64,000 nucleotides of DNA from contig DASPVQ010000005.1 of NCBI GenBank assembly GCA_035622275.1, positions 52,789-116,788 on the forward strand. Reading direction: 5' to 3'. Below are positions 1-8,868 of this stretch, piece by piece. The notes beneath the pieces were generated by a model. It was not told where the DNA came from, made no database searches, and saw nothing but the letters and a program-made list of their open reading frames with translations. Both the position numbers and the translations under genes were made by a program. Source of the stretch: Thermoplasmata archaeon. GTDB lineage: Archaea; Thermoplasmatota; Thermoplasmata; Lutacidiplasmatales; UBA184. Numbering within the stretch: position 1 is the stretch's first letter; every line of letters starts with the position of its first letter.

Positions 1-330
1 GCCGTGCGAGGCCAGCGCCAGCGCCCGTTCATCGAGCTCAACGCGTTCGAGGTGTTCGACACGCTGATGGGCAGCGAGAAGGCGCTGAAGATGTTCTACT
101 ACGGCATCAAGCGCGCCCGACATCTCGGCAACCTGGTGATCGGGCTCCTCGGACCCGGGGTCGGGTGCGCGGCGGGCGTGCGCCGCATGTCGGACGCCGA
201 GTTCGTCCTGCACCGGGACGAGGTCGGGCTCGTGGTGCGCGGCGCCCGCCCTCCCTTCCCGAGCTGCGTCGTGACGGTGGACCCCGTGGCCGGTCCCCCG
301 CACGTCGCCTTCGTTCCCCGCCCGTCGTAG
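1..330 (+). CDS. RecA/KaiC-like ATPase, C-terminal part (partial at window edge)
   Basis: The frame is open from base 1, so this is the 3' end of a longer gene. The visible ~109 residues follow the end of a RecA/KaiC-like domain: a helix around residues 10-35, a strand (NLVIGLLGPGV) that matches the 'lviG..hpg' strand after Walker B, then 'RRMSDAEFVLHRDEVGLVV', the usual adelr...g.l core strands, and a Pro-rich end. No Walker A lies in the window. The next gene is a Roadblock/LC7 protein 8 nt downstream; such ATPase/LC7 pairs are common in archaeal signalling loci. The function is inferred from fold pattern only. Confidence 0.5.
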   Translation, partial: AVRGQRQRPFIELNAFEVFDTLMGSEKALKMFYYGIKRARHLGNLVIGLLGPGVGCAAGVRRMSDAEFVLHRDEVGLVVRGARPPFPSCVVTVDPVAGPPHVAFVPRPS

Positions 331-338
331 GAGAGGCG

Positions 339-698
339 ATGTGGGGCTGGGCCGATGCGGCGGCCGTGCTGCGCGATCTGCGCTCCCGAATCTCGAGCCC
401 GGTGGTCGCGCTCGCGGGCCGGGATGGCCGGCTGATCGCCGCCGCGGCCCTCTCGGAGCTCCCCGCGGAGACGATCGCGGTCCTCTGCGCGACGATTGTC
501 GGAGCGGCCGGAGCCGTGAGCGAGGGACTCGCGCGCTCCCCGCCGACGCGCGTCGTCGTAGAGGGCTCGGATTCCTGCGTCCTGATGATCGCCGTCGGCC
601 GGGAACGGTTCCTCACCGTCGTGGCCGATCGCGCCGACGAGGTCGGGCCGATGCTCGGTGAGATCGAACGGTTTGCCGGCGTTCTCGCCTCGATCTGA
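339..698 (+). CDS. Roadblock/LC7-domain protein
   Basis: A 119-residue protein with the Roadblock/LC7 pattern: an N-terminal helix, a strand pair 'PVVALAGRDGRLIAAA', a long central helix (about 45-70), then 'TRVVVEGSDSCVLMIAV' and 'RFLTVVADRADEVGPML'. Roadblock proteins dimerise and regulate small Ras-like or RecA-like NTPases. The ATG at 339 was chosen over an upstream in-frame start because it follows the previous stop by 8 nt and has AGGAGAGG just before it, a good Shine-Dalgarno. It probably forms an operon with the preceding ATPase fragment, which may be its partner. Confidence 0.7.
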   Translation: MWGWADAAAVLRDLRSRISSPVVALAGRDGRLIAAAALSELPAETIAVLCATIVGAAGAVSEGLARSPPTRVVVEGSDSCVLMIAVGRERFLTVVADRADEVGPMLGEIERFAGVLASI

Positions 699-719
699 CC
701 CGGCGCCCGTTGCGCGGCG

Positions 720-1472
720 CTAGGCGAGGGACCCGGCGCTCAACACGCTCTCTACGAGCTTCTTCTCGATGATCGCGATCCCCTCGGAGACCGCGGACTT
801 GCTCCGGTTCAGCTTGCGCGAGAGCTCCGTGAGCGTGATCCCTCGCGGGACAGCGAAGTAGCCGGCCGTCATGGCCTGCGTCAGCAGGGCCTGCTGTGCG
901 TCCGTCAGCATCGGAAGGTGGCTGCGAAGGGGACCGCGACGCAGTGACGCCACCTGAACTCCCGCGTCGGCCGCGCGAGCGTGCTCCAGGATGCGCCGGA
1001 ACTCCGCGAACCGGCTGACGATCTCCCAGGTCAGGACCCCGGCCTGGATGCGGAGCGGGAACTGGAGCGGGAGTCGGAGCCGCCGGTAAAGGTAGATCAC
1101 GGGGGGGTTCCGGTACTTGATTCGGTAGAGGCATCCGCCTCCGACCGCCGCGAGGGGCTCCGCCCGAACGACGTCCGCGAAGCCACCGATCTCCTCGGTC
1201 CACTCCCCGGGAACGCCTCCACCGATCCAGTAGTCCGAGACCGAGATGTCCGCGCTGACGTCGGTCCGGTTGAGCACCTCGAGCCGCAGCGAGGGGTGAC
1301 GGGTGGAGAATGGGCCGGTCCAGATCGCCGGCGGGATGCGGACACGCAGCGTGGCGACGAGGATCCGCGGCGGGGTCCCCTCCTCCTCGCGCAAGCGCAG
1401 CCCGCGGAATCGTTCGTCGGAAGAGCGGGGGGAAGGGGAACGGACCGGAGCGCGCGCTCCTCGCCGAACCAT
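720..1472 (-). CDS. Bat-type HTH_10 transcription regulator (paralogue A)
   Basis: About 250 residues. The C-terminus carries a bacterio-opsin-activator type HTH: 'LTDAQQALLTQAMTAGYF' followed by 'VPRGITLTELSRKLNRSKSA', the signature of the HTH_10 family. The N-terminal ~160 residues are a beta-rich sensor-like region with 'WTGPFSTRHPS' and 'YLYRRLRLPLQFPLRIQAG'. It is homologous along its full length to the gene at 2582-3451, on the other side of the gene at 1703-2557. I chose ATG at 1472; ATG at 1535 or 1745 would add a low-complexity Arg/Pro-rich N-terminus. Ligand unknown. Confidence 0.7.
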   Translation of the reverse strand: MVRRGARAPVRSPSPRSSDERFRGLRLREEEGTPPRILVATLRVRIPPAIWTGPFSTRHPSLRLEVLNRTDVSADISVSDYWIGGGVPGEWTEEIGGFADVVRAEPLAAVGGGCLYRIKYRNPPVIYLYRRLRLPLQFPLRIQAGVLTWEIVSRFAEFRRILEHARAADAGVQVASLRRGPLRSHLPMLTDAQQALLTQAMTAGYFAVPRGITLTELSRKLNRSKSAVSEGIAIIEKKLVESVLSAGSLA

Positions 1473-1543
1473 CCTCCGATCCCGGGCACCCTCCGGTCGA
1501 CGGCCCTCGACGCCCGGAGGGCCGGTGGCCGGCATGCCGCCCC

Positions 1544-1560
1544 GCAGGGATATACCCTGC
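1544..1560. promoter_or_regulatory. Palindromic TATA-containing site between divergent regulator genes
   Basis: GCAGGG and CCCTGC arms flank ATATA. The site lies between the divergent genes at 720-1472 (minus) and 1703-2557 (plus). A TATA box inside a perfect 6-bp inverted repeat could serve one or both strands and bind a dimeric regulator such as the neighbouring HTH protein. Inference from sequence symmetry and position only. Confidence 0.4.
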
Positions 1561-1702
1561 GCCGGCGACGGGTGCGCGTCGTTCGCGCGAGGCGAACGGT
1601 AGCGCGCACCCGTCGCCCGGCGGACCGAACCCGTTCGGTGGGACGAAGGAGTTCGGCACGAGCCTATGCTGTCGAAGATCGCTGGACCGAGCGAAACGCA
1701 CC

Positions 1703-2557
1703 ATGCCCGAACCCATCGATCGTCGCGTCCCCGCCCGAGGGTCACCCGGTCCCTCGACGCTCGGGGGAGGTCGGCCGAGCGCCCGGAGATCGATTCGCTC
1801 CGCGCCCGCGACCGCGGGTTCCCGGCCCGCAGAGGAATTCCTCCCCTCCCCGCCCGACGCCGCCGGCCGATCGGGTCCGGAGTCGGGTGCGTTTCCTCCG
1901 CCCGGGGCGGTCTTGGTCCACGGGACCAGCCGGCCGGTCGTCAATCTGGTGCTCTACGCGCTCGCCGAGAGGGCGAACCCGCGCTTCCAGTGGCTCGAGA
2001 TACGGCCCGAGGAGGAGGCACGCGACCGCTTCGACCCGGTTCACCTGGGATGGCTGGAGGAGCGACGCGTCTGGCGGGTCGATCCGAGCCATGGCCTTTC
2101 GCCCGACAACCCCCGGGCGAACGCCGCGATCTTCCACCTCGTCCGGGAGGACGAGCCGCCGACGCTCCTCGCCCGGCTCGCGGACTTTCTTCGGCTGCCG
2201 CCGACGATCCAGGAGATCATCGGTTCCACGCCCAGCTCGGGCGAGCCGATCCTGTTGGCGGTCGCGGACGTCGACCGGATCTCGGGGGCGATCGCGGATG
2301 CGGCCCTCGCCCCGATCCTCGCGGCGTTCGCCTGGATGCGATGCTCGGTCTTCGTCGGCTACAGCGGGGGCCACGCTCCGTCTCGCACGCCGTTCACCCA
2401 TGTCCTCCGGGTCGAGGGCCCGTCCGCCGAGCGGTGGGCCCAGGCGCGGATCCATGTCGAGAAGGGTACGGTGGACGAGTGGCCGACGGCCGCCGCCGGC
2501 CTCCTGCTCTCCGACCTCCCGTTCCTTCGGGAGACGTTCCGGCGCGCGATCCGATAG
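1703..2557 (+). CDS. RecA-like domain protein lacking a Walker A motif
   Basis: 284 residues. The first ~75 are low-complexity Pro/Arg/Ser. The rest has a RecA/KaiC-like strand order: 'GAVLVHGTSRPVVNLVLYAL' where the P-loop should be, 'EPILLAVADVDRISGAI' in the Walker B region, and 'RCSVFVGYSGG' as the next core strand. The GxxxxGK(T/S) motif is missing (GTSRPVVN), so ATP binding is doubtful. It sits between two paralogous bat-type HTH regulators and ends 24 nt before the second, with which it may be cotranscribed. A regulatory or scaffold role is possible. I do not recognise a named family. Confidence 0.5.
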   Translation: MPEPIDRRVPARGSPGPSTLGGGRPSARRSIRSAPATAGSRPAEEFLPSPPDAAGRSGPESGAFPPPGAVLVHGTSRPVVNLVLYALAERANPRFQWLEIRPEEEARDRFDPVHLGWLEERRVWRVDPSHGLSPDNPRANAAIFHLVREDEPPTLLARLADFLRLPPTIQEIIGSTPSSGEPILLAVADVDRISGAIADAALAPILAAFAWMRCSVFVGYSGGHAPSRTPFTHVLRVEGPSAERWAQARIHVEKGTVDEWPTAAAGLLLSDLPFLRETFRRAIR

Positions 2558-2581
2558 GAGCCCATCGCCGTGGAGTGACCG

Positions 2582-3451
2582 ATGAGGGGTTCTCCGCCCG
2601 CTCGGACGGCAGGGGTCCAGGGTGCCCGGGGGCGTACCCGCTCCTCGTGCGAGACTCCGCTTCCCCCGGGCATCGGGGGGATGGCGGTCCCTTCCGAAGG
2701 GCGGGCGGAGCCGGAGCGGTTGCTGCTTGCCACGCTGACGGTCCGACTGCCGGATCGGACGTGGACCGGGCCGTTCTCCCGGCGCCATCCCTCGCATCCG
2801 ATCGAGGTTCTGGCCCGGGGCGACGCGGGCCGGTCGGTCATGGTGGCCGATCACTGGATCCGGGGCCGCCCGGCGGGAGTCTGGGTTCGCGAGATCGCGA
2901 GCTTCCCGGACGTCGTGCGGGTCGAGAGCCTGGCCGAGATCGGCGAAGGTTCGCTCTACCGCGTGAAGTTCCGTGCTCCACCCATCATCGAACTGTATCG
3001 GCGGCTCGGACTGCCGCTCCCGTTCCCGATCCGCATCCAGGCCGGTTACGCACGGTGGGAGGTGGCCGCGCGTGTCCCGGACTTCGCGACACTCGTTCGC
3101 TTCGCGCGCGATGTCGACCCCGGAACGCGCATCAGCTGGACTCGCACGCCGCCGCTCAGGGACCACCTTGCGCGGCTCTCGGCGAGCCAGCTCGCCCTGC
3201 TCCACCGGGCCATCGTCGCCGGCTACTTCGCCGTGCCGCAGCCGATCACGCTCGTTGAGCTGGCGCGCGCTTGCGGAGAGGGCAGGGCCGCCGTCTCCGG
3301 GGCACTCGCGACGATCGAGCGCAAGCTGCTCGGGACGGCTCTTCGGGAACCGCTACGGGGGACCGCGAGGACCCACGGCACCCGCCACGGCGAGGAGCGC
3401 CGACCACGGGCCCGCGCCCGGCCGCGCCCGTCGGTACGGACGACCCGGTGA
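2582..3451 (+). CDS. Bat-type HTH_10 transcription regulator (paralogue B)
   Basis: 289 residues from ATG 2582; ATG 2681 is an alternative that drops a low-complexity lead. Homologous over the whole length to the gene at 720-1472: shared 'WTGPFSRRHPS', 'LYRRLGLPLPFPIRIQAG' and an HTH_10 region 'LSASQLALLHRAIVAGYFAV'. The recognition-helix region (ACGEGRAAVSGALATIE) differs from that of paralogue A, so the DNA target probably differs too. The Arg-rich tail after 'LGTALREPL' is not shared. Starts 24 nt after the RecA-like gene. Confidence 0.68.
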   Translation: MRGSPPARTAGVQGARGRTRSSCETPLPPGIGGMAVPSEGRAEPERLLLATLTVRLPDRTWTGPFSRRHPSHPIEVLARGDAGRSVMVADHWIRGRPAGVWVREIASFPDVVRVESLAEIGEGSLYRVKFRAPPIIELYRRLGLPLPFPIRIQAGYARWEVAARVPDFATLVRFARDVDPGTRISWTRTPPLRDHLARLSASQLALLHRAIVAGYFAVPQPITLVELARACGEGRAAVSGALATIERKLLGTALREPLRGTARTHGTRHGEERRPRARARPRPSVRTTR

Positions 3452-3809
3452 GCCCCAACTCGCGGCCAGCGGGTCTCGGCGTGGAGCATCTGCGCACCCG
3501 CGGTGGAAGGGTCGCGACGGCGCTGTCGCCACCCGCGATAGACCGGACGGGGAATCGCCAGCTCGAGGCGGCTGTTCCGCCCACGCGAGCCCCTTGCCCG
3601 GAGCCATGGGAGGGACCGGAACGAGGGGCCACCTCGCTTCAGCAATTGGCCGCCCGGTCCGATTCGGAACCGGTGGAACCCTTCGCCCCTGCGGCGTCGG
3701 GAAACGGAAGGGCCGGACCCGCTCCCGGTCGGTGGACCAAAATATCCAACACGAAGTCGGGCCGTCCGTTTCGAAGGCCCGAGAGGTTGGGTCGGATCCG
3801 CTGGGAACC
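3452..3809. other. Intergenic stretch, no gene seen
   Basis: About 360 nt with only shadow frames. An A/T-rich box (AAAATATCC at 3739-3747) about 65 nt before the next gene is the only candidate promoter element I see. Confidence 0.4.
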
Positions 3810-4430
3810 ATGCCGGAGCACCGAGGAATCGTGTTGACGAAGCCTGCGCTCTCGGACGACATCGTTTGGAGTTTCGTGGTTGCCGAGCTGGATAGCCCTC
3901 GTTGGCGACCACGCCTTGAGTCGATCCTGGACCCGGCGACCGTCCAGCGACTTCGTTCTAGCTCATCGAAAGCGGCCCGCGAGGAGGATCTAGAGCGAGC
4001 GCGGCAAGCGTTGCTCGCGCACCGCGGCCGATTCGTCGGCTTTCTCCTCTCGGGATCGACGACATGGCAGTTCGGCCGCATGTCGATCGCACATCTCAGT
4101 CGACTTCGAGTCATCTCGGAAAAGGACTTTGTAGAGCGGGCCCCGACACGGCGACTGACGGACTTCGCCCGGGAAACCGACCGGGGGACGCGGCCGATTC
4201 CCGACTTCGACGCGGGCTACGCCGCCCTACGGTCCCATTTCCGGGTGACCCGGTCTCGGGGACTGCCCATCCTGGTGGCCGAATCGAACCGCGGTCCCTA
4301 CATCATCGCCGAGGGACTTTCCCGCTTGACCTGCCTCGCCTCTCTCGTGCGGGAGGGCCGTGCCGTACCGAGCCAGGTCGGGGTAATCGCGGGCACGAAC
4401 CCCGATCTCTCGCATTGGGGCTGGGCATAA
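3810..4430 (+). CDS. ParB/sulfiredoxin-fold-like protein, unknown function
   Basis: 206 residues; base composition is less GC-biased than the housekeeping genes further along. The C-terminal third resembles the ParB N-terminal/sulfiredoxin-like core: 'LPILVAESNRGPYIIAEGLS' then 'RLTCL', followed by a strand 'VGVIAGTNPDLSHWGWA'. The normal 'EGxxRxxA' substrate loop is recognisable as AEGLSRLTCL. The N-terminal half is helical with no motif I recognise. ATG 3810 is used; GTG 3831 is an alternative. It stands alone, with 280 nt of non-coding DNA and a hairpin element downstream. Function unknown. Confidence 0.55.
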   Translation: MPEHRGIVLTKPALSDDIVWSFVVAELDSPRWRPRLESILDPATVQRLRSSSSKAAREEDLERARQALLAHRGRFVGFLLSGSTTWQFGRMSIAHLSRLRVISEKDFVERAPTRRLTDFARETDRGTRPIPDFDAGYAALRSHFRVTRSRGLPILVAESNRGPYIIAEGLSRLTCLASLVREGRAVPSQVGVIAGTNPDLSHWGWA

Positions 4431-4715
4431 TGCACCGGATCGCGCGTTCGTCCCCGACCCGGCAGCTCCTCGACGGCGGGACCTCTTCGACCCGGAGCAG
4501 TGGTTCGCACTCCCGCGACGGATCCTTGCCGATCCGTGGCGAGCTCGACCAAGCGCTCGTCGCGTGTTCCGAGAGAGAGCCGCCGCTGGACGGACCTGAA
4601 CTGGGGGTTCAAGTCCTCGCCCTGGAGGCGAGCTCGAAGGTCCGACTGGCGACCCACCCGGGTCAGGAAGGTCCGGACCGCGTTCGGCACGAGCCCGGGT
4701 CGCTCGGTTGGGGTG
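4431..4715. other. Non-coding stretch between convergent genes
   Basis: Gap of about 285 nt between the ends of two convergent genes. It holds a 25-nt hairpin element (separate entry) and otherwise only shadow frames. Confidence 0.4.
4592..4616. repeat. Hairpin element, copy 1 (10-5-10)
   Basis: GGACCTGAAC, 5-nt loop TGGGG, GTTCAAGTCC. The arms pair over 10 bp with one C/A mismatch. The same arms and geometry recur at 9063-9087, and a diverged form at 9819-9844. The right arm looks like a tRNA T-arm (GTTCAAGTCC). Confidence 0.65.
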
Positions 4716-5345
4716 TCACTTCGTCGCGCGCTCGTAGTGCAGGAAGACGGCGCCTCCACCCCGTTGGAAGGGCCGTGCTTCCACGAGGCTGAAATCGTGC
4801 CTCAGTGGGCTGCCCATAGGAATGAAATCATCGGGGTTGTCCGGTAACCTCTCGACATCGAACAAGGGCTTCCCTCGTCCGAGCACGCTGGGAAATACCG
4901 CCAAACGGAGCTCATCGACCAGTCCCTGACGCAGAAACTCCTGAAAGAGTCGCGGACCACCCCCGAGCAGCATGTCCCCACCGGGATGCGATTTCAGTCG
5001 ATTCATCTCCGTCGAGATCTCCCCTCGTATCACACGGGACTTTTCCCAGGGAGCAGAGTCCAACGTTCGGGAAAATACGATCTTCTGCGCGCGGTCCGCG
5101 AACTCTGAAAATTTGCGAGGGTACTTTCCCGCGTCTTGGCTCTTCCGGACGCCGGGCCAGAAGCTCGACCACTTCTGGTAGGTGTGCCGGCCGAGCAGCA
5201 GGGTGTCGACCGAATCCCAGTAACGGGCGTGCAGAGTTTCCCAGTAATCTGAATCATCCGGATCACTCTTGTCGCCGTTGGCGGGCCATTCGGCGACCCC
5301 GTCAATGGTCATCTGCATCACCGCTAGCACCTTTCGCGTCGCCAT
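4716..5345 (-). CDS. RibD C-terminal/dihydrofolate reductase-like protein
   Basis: 209 residues of the RibD_C/DHFR fold: N-terminal 'KVLAVMQMTIDGVAEWP', 'VDTLLLGRHTYQKW', 'FADRAQKIVFSRTL', and the NADPH-binding glycine run 'GGDMLLGGGPRLFQEFL' followed by 'LVDELRLAVFPSVLGRGKPL'. Such stand-alone proteins reduce pterin- or pyrimidine-type substrates with NADPH; the substrate cannot be read from sequence. ATG 5345 is supported by a perfect palindromic TATA box 22-33 nt upstream, consistent with a leaderless mRNA. Confidence 0.8.
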   Translation of the reverse strand: MATRKVLAVMQMTIDGVAEWPANGDKSDPDDSDYWETLHARYWDSVDTLLLGRHTYQKWSSFWPGVRKSQDAGKYPRKFSEFADRAQKIVFSRTLDSAPWEKSRVIRGEISTEMNRLKSHPGGDMLLGGGPRLFQEFLRQGLVDELRLAVFPSVLGRGKPLFDVERLPDNPDDFIPMGSPLRHDFSLVEARPFQRGGGAVFLHYERATK

Positions 5346-5366
5346 GCCGGCGGCGACCGGCAGATC

Positions 5367-5378
5367 GGGTATATACCC
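5367..5378 (-). promoter_or_regulatory. TATA box of the reductase gene
   Basis: GGGTATATACCC, a perfect 12-bp palindrome centred 27 nt before the ATG at 5345. The spacing implies transcription starts at or next to the start codon. Confidence 0.6.
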
Positions 5379-5577
5379 TCGCGCGGGCGCACTCGACCGC
5401 CCCCGTAGCCGGCGAAACTCAAGGTCCGAGGCGAGGAATTGGGGGCCCGCCAAGGGCCTCGCTTCCAATCAACGAGAGCCACTTGAGTCCCCTTAGCGGA
5501 GGGACCCTCTGGCACGGCGTTACGCTTGGAATCGCCCTCGGCTGTATTGCAAGATCCTCGAGGGCCGGACCTCGCTC

Positions 5578-8500
5578 CTAGGACTGATGAAGCCGGGCGA
5601 AAATCTCTGCCGACTCCCTCTCGCTCGCCTCGGCCGGTTCGAGTTGACCCGCGTTTCGTCTAGCGTTCCCCAGTAGGTGGAGACCGCGCGCGAGTTCGGA
5701 GGCGTTTCCCGACTTTCGCAACCAATCGACTGCTTCCCCGAGCAGAGTGGCAGCGTCGGCAGTACGTCCTTCCTGCATGGCGAGCTGGGCGCGTACCCTA
5801 AGGTCGAATCCAAGACCGATGGGGCTCTTCACACCGGTCGCGGCCCGGTGGAGCTCACCCGCGAGCTTCTCGATTTCCTCCGCCCCCCGCAGCTCAGCGG
5901 TCTGCTGGAAGAGCGCATCGAGAAGCGCCGCACGGACACGAAGATAATGAAAAGCGGAATTTGCCGGTACTTCGGCTAACGGGATCCTCTCTTGGCGGAT
6001 CGCTTCCCGGAGCAGGCGAATCGCCTCGGTCAACTCACCCCGTTGCCGATGCAGCTCCGCGATGTCGGTGACCACATATCGGAAGAGACTACTGCCTTCC
6101 GACACACCGGCCTGAGCGAAATGGCGCGCCGCTCGCTCTAGCTGTCCCCGAGCTATCGCGAGACTACCGGAGTACCGCTCGATTCGATTGTCGTACGATC
6201 CTGGAGCCAAGTCGCGCAGTTCACGGGCTTCCTGGAGCTCCTCCTCGGCTCGCTGGACGTCCCCTCTCCACAGAAGCGCCATGGCCCTTCGGCACCGGCC
6301 AAGGACTTCCCATCCGCGATTGCGAGCCTTCTGGGCCACCCGAATGGCCTCGTCCGCGAGGCGAAGAGAATCCGCGACATCGTTGGCGGTAGTGAGACGC
6401 TCAAAACTCAGGTTGCTCAAGCTGGAAAAGAGTTGATCCGGGACCTCCTTACCCGGTTGAGAAAAGTACTGAATCCCTTCGTTCAGTATGTCGAACATCC
6501 TATCTTTCTCGGTCAGCGGAAGGAGTTGGTAGAGCGATCCCTGGACCGCCATTTCTGCGTCCCGATCCCCGATTGACCGGGCGACCTCGATGCCCTTTTC
6601 GGCCATCGAGCGGGCTTCGGCGGGCCGATTCAGCTCGGCGAGTCGAGTGCCATACGTGTCGTAGACCCGGACAAGCTCGGGGCTCGGTGGAAGCCGTACA
6701 AGAAGGGATCGGCCCTTCTCGAGTATCTCGTCGACGAGTTGGGGACGGTCCGGGGCGAGTTCGGGATGCAGCCGGTAGACGTCCGACAGCCAGGAGCAGA
6801 GCCCCCCGGCCCTCTGCAGGTCGCCGGCCCTCTCATAGAGCTGGATCGCCTTCTCCCACTCGGTGATCGCGCTATCCAAGCGGCCGAGGGTGTAGTGGAC
6901 ACGTCCCAACCCGTCCAGGATCTGCGCACGCGCTTTTTCATCCGGCGCTTCTTCCTCGAGCTCGAGGGCCGTCCGATACTGGCGCTCGGCATCATCGAAC
7001 CCATAGACCTTGACCCATCGCTCCGCCGCGAGGGTCGCATACTCCCGAGCCTTGGCGACGTCGTGACCTTCCCGGAAGTGCACGGCGAGATCTCCCGCAA
7101 ACTCCTCCCGACGCTTTCCCGCGATCCTCTCGAGAGCCTCGGCCGCCTTGCGATGATACCGTACGCGGCGGGGGGAGAGCATCTCGCCGTAAAGCACCTG
7201 GCGAATCTGAGGGTCGGGGAAGTGGTAGGACAGCAGGCGCGTTGGGCGAGATGACTCCTCCAGCAGGCCCGCGCGAACCAAGCGCTCCAGCTGCTCGATC
7301 AAGCGTTCCTCGTCGATCTGGGCGACCTCGCCTAAGAGCTCGAATGGAAACTCAACGCCGAGAACTGCCGCGATGCGGAGCGTCGACTGGGTAGGTTCGT
7401 CCAGGCGGTTCACCCGCTGCTTGACGACTTCCCGGACGGTCTTCGGGATCCCGATTTCCTGAATTTCCTTCCGCTCCCAAACGCCGTCAGGAGTTCGGTA
7501 GATCGACCCTTCCTCGACGAGGGAACGGAGGACCTCTTCGACGAAGAACGGGTTGCCACCGGTCCGTTCATGAACTAGCGCGGAGAACTCCTGGGAAATC
7601 TCGCCCCCTCCGAAGGTCTTCTGGATCAGCGCGCCGACTGCGGCCTGGTCCATCCGGCGAAGCGGAACGATTGTCAGCAGCCGGTTCTTGCCTAGGTACC
7701 GGTACACTTCGGAGAGCGTCGAGTCCCCGCCCGCTTCCGGCTCCTGAGAGGTCGCTAGCAGCAGCATGCGATGGTTAGCCACCGACCGGACCACGAACTC
7801 GAGCAAATGCACGGAGGTGGCGTCGGCCCACTGTAGGTCATCGAAGAAGAGAAGGAGCGGAGCATCCTGCGACAGGTTGACGAAGAACTCCGTAACCGCC
7901 TCGTAGAACCGGGCCCGAGCGCTCTCCGGATCGGTGGGAGCGGTGTGCGACGCCGGCGCACCGACCTTTTGCGCGAAGGCCGGCGTAATCTTCGCCACCT
8001 CACCCGCGACCGACCACCCGACCCTCTGGAGCAGCGCGGGAGGTGCGTCGTCCAGGAGTTCTCGGACCATCTCGGCCCAATGCGCGTAGGGCGTCGCGAG
8101 TTCCCCCGGAAAGGCGCGCCCCCTCAGAACCCGAAATCCGGATCGCTCCGCCGACTGAATCGTCTCCTCTGCGAGACGGGTCTTTCCCACCCCGGATTCT
8201 CCGAGGATGACGATGACCGAACCTTCTCCCTTCGCCGCCCGGTCGAGTGCTTGATTGAGGCTCTGTTGCTCGATCGGCCGGTCGACCCAAGGCGTCTTCG
8301 AGGCGAGCGACGTGACCATCCACGGGAGCTCCACCCGATACAGGGGCACCGGAAACTCGACGTTCTTCAGGGCCGGGGCACCGAGTGGAACCAGGCTCAC
8401 GTCGACCTTGTTACGGATCTGGTCATAAAGCGCCCCCGAGACGCAGATCCCACCGGGCTCAGCCATCGGTTCGACGCGCGAGACGATGTTCACCGCGTCG

Positions 8501-8838
8501 CCGTAGATATCGCCGCTCTGCTGGACCACGTCGCCGACGTGCAGGCCGATCCGAAGCTCGATCTTCGAGCTCGAGATTTTTGAGTTGCGTTCGTGCAGCG
8601 ATTTCTGAATCGTGATCGCGCACCGGATGGCGTCGAGCGCATTCGCGAATTCTACGAGAAAGGCGTCTCCGATGGTCTTGACCTCGCGCCCGGCGTGGTC
8701 ACGCAGGAGCGGACGGACGATCCGGCGATGCTCCTCCAGGAGACGCAGGGCGGCGGCCTCGTCCCGTTGGGTGAGGGACGTGTAACCCACGATGTCGGTG
8801 AGCATCACCGCAGAGAGGTGACGGCCGCCGTCGTCCAT
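5578..8838 (-). CDS. Class III adenylate cyclase - AAA ATPase - TPR protein
   Basis: 1086 residues. Residues 1-170 are a class III nucleotide cyclase catalytic domain. Metal ligands D15 (LTDIVGYT) and D58 (TIGDAF), adenine-selecting K54 and D110, and transition-state N117 and R121 (NIVSR) are all present, so it should make cAMP. Residues 185-500 are a MalT/AAA_16-type ATPase with Walker A GESGVGKT (213-220) and Walker B LLLFFDD (328-334). The remaining ~550 residues are TPR-like helical repeats. This is the bacterial cyclase-ATPase-TPR sensor layout; the ATPase/TPR part presumably senses a ligand or partner. A TATA-like box sits 27 nt before ATG 8838. Base composition is less GC-rich than the later housekeeping genes. 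Confidence 0.88.
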   Translation of the reverse strand: MDDGGRHLSAVMLTDIVGYTSLTQRDEAAALRLLEEHRRIVRPLLRDHAGREVKTIGDAFLVEFANALDAIRCAITIQKSLHERNSKISSSKIELRIGLHVGDVVQQSGDIYGDAVNIVSRVEPMAEPGGICVSGALYDQIRNKVDVSLVPLGAPALKNVEFPVPLYRVELPWMVTSLASKTPWVDRPIEQQSLNQALDRAAKGEGSVIVILGESGVGKTRLAEETIQSAERSGFRVLRGRAFPGELATPYAHWAEMVRELLDDAPPALLQRVGWSVAGEVAKITPAFAQKVGAPASHTAPTDPESARARFYEAVTEFFVNLSQDAPLLLFFDDLQWADATSVHLLEFVVRSVANHRMLLLATSQEPEAGGDSTLSEVYRYLGKNRLLTIVPLRRMDQAAVGALIQKTFGGGEISQEFSALVHERTGGNPFFVEEVLRSLVEEGSIYRTPDGVWERKEIQEIGIPKTVREVVKQRVNRLDEPTQSTLRIAAVLGVEFPFELLGEVAQIDEERLIEQLERLVRAGLLEESSRPTRLLSYHFPDPQIRQVLYGEMLSPRRVRYHRKAAEALERIAGKRREEFAGDLAVHFREGHDVAKAREYATLAAERWVKVYGFDDAERQYRTALELEEEAPDEKARAQILDGLGRVHYTLGRLDSAITEWEKAIQLYERAGDLQRAGGLCSWLSDVYRLHPELAPDRPQLVDEILEKGRSLLVRLPPSPELVRVYDTYGTRLAELNRPAEARSMAEKGIEVARSIGDRDAEMAVQGSLYQLLPLTEKDRMFDILNEGIQYFSQPGKEVPDQLFSSLSNLSFERLTTANDVADSLRLADEAIRVAQKARNRGWEVLGRCRRAMALLWRGDVQRAEEELQEARELRDLAPGSYDNRIERYSGSLAIARGQLERAARHFAQAGVSEGSSLFRYVVTDIAELHRQRGELTEAIRLLREAIRQERIPLAEVPANSAFHYLRVRAALLDALFQQTAELRGAEEIEKLAGELHRAATGVKSPIGLGFDLRVRAQLAMQEGRTADAATLLGEAVDWLRKSGNASELARGLHLLGNARRNAGQLEPAEASERESAEIFARLHQS

Positions 8839-8860
8839 GGACCGCGCAACTTCTTCACCT

Positions 8861-8868
8861 ATCTTAAG
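8861..8868 (-). promoter_or_regulatory. TATA-like box of the cyclase-AAA-TPR gene
   Basis: CTTAAGAT on the minus strand, centred about 27 nt before the ATG at 8838, implying a leaderless transcript. Confidence 0.45.

Noticed and set aside
613..1944. Long open frames on both strands overlapping the first HTH gene (for example 981-2585 plus, 613-1944 minus)
   Set aside because: Arg/Pro/Gly/Ser-rich translations without any domain, typical of shadow frames in very GC-rich DNA.
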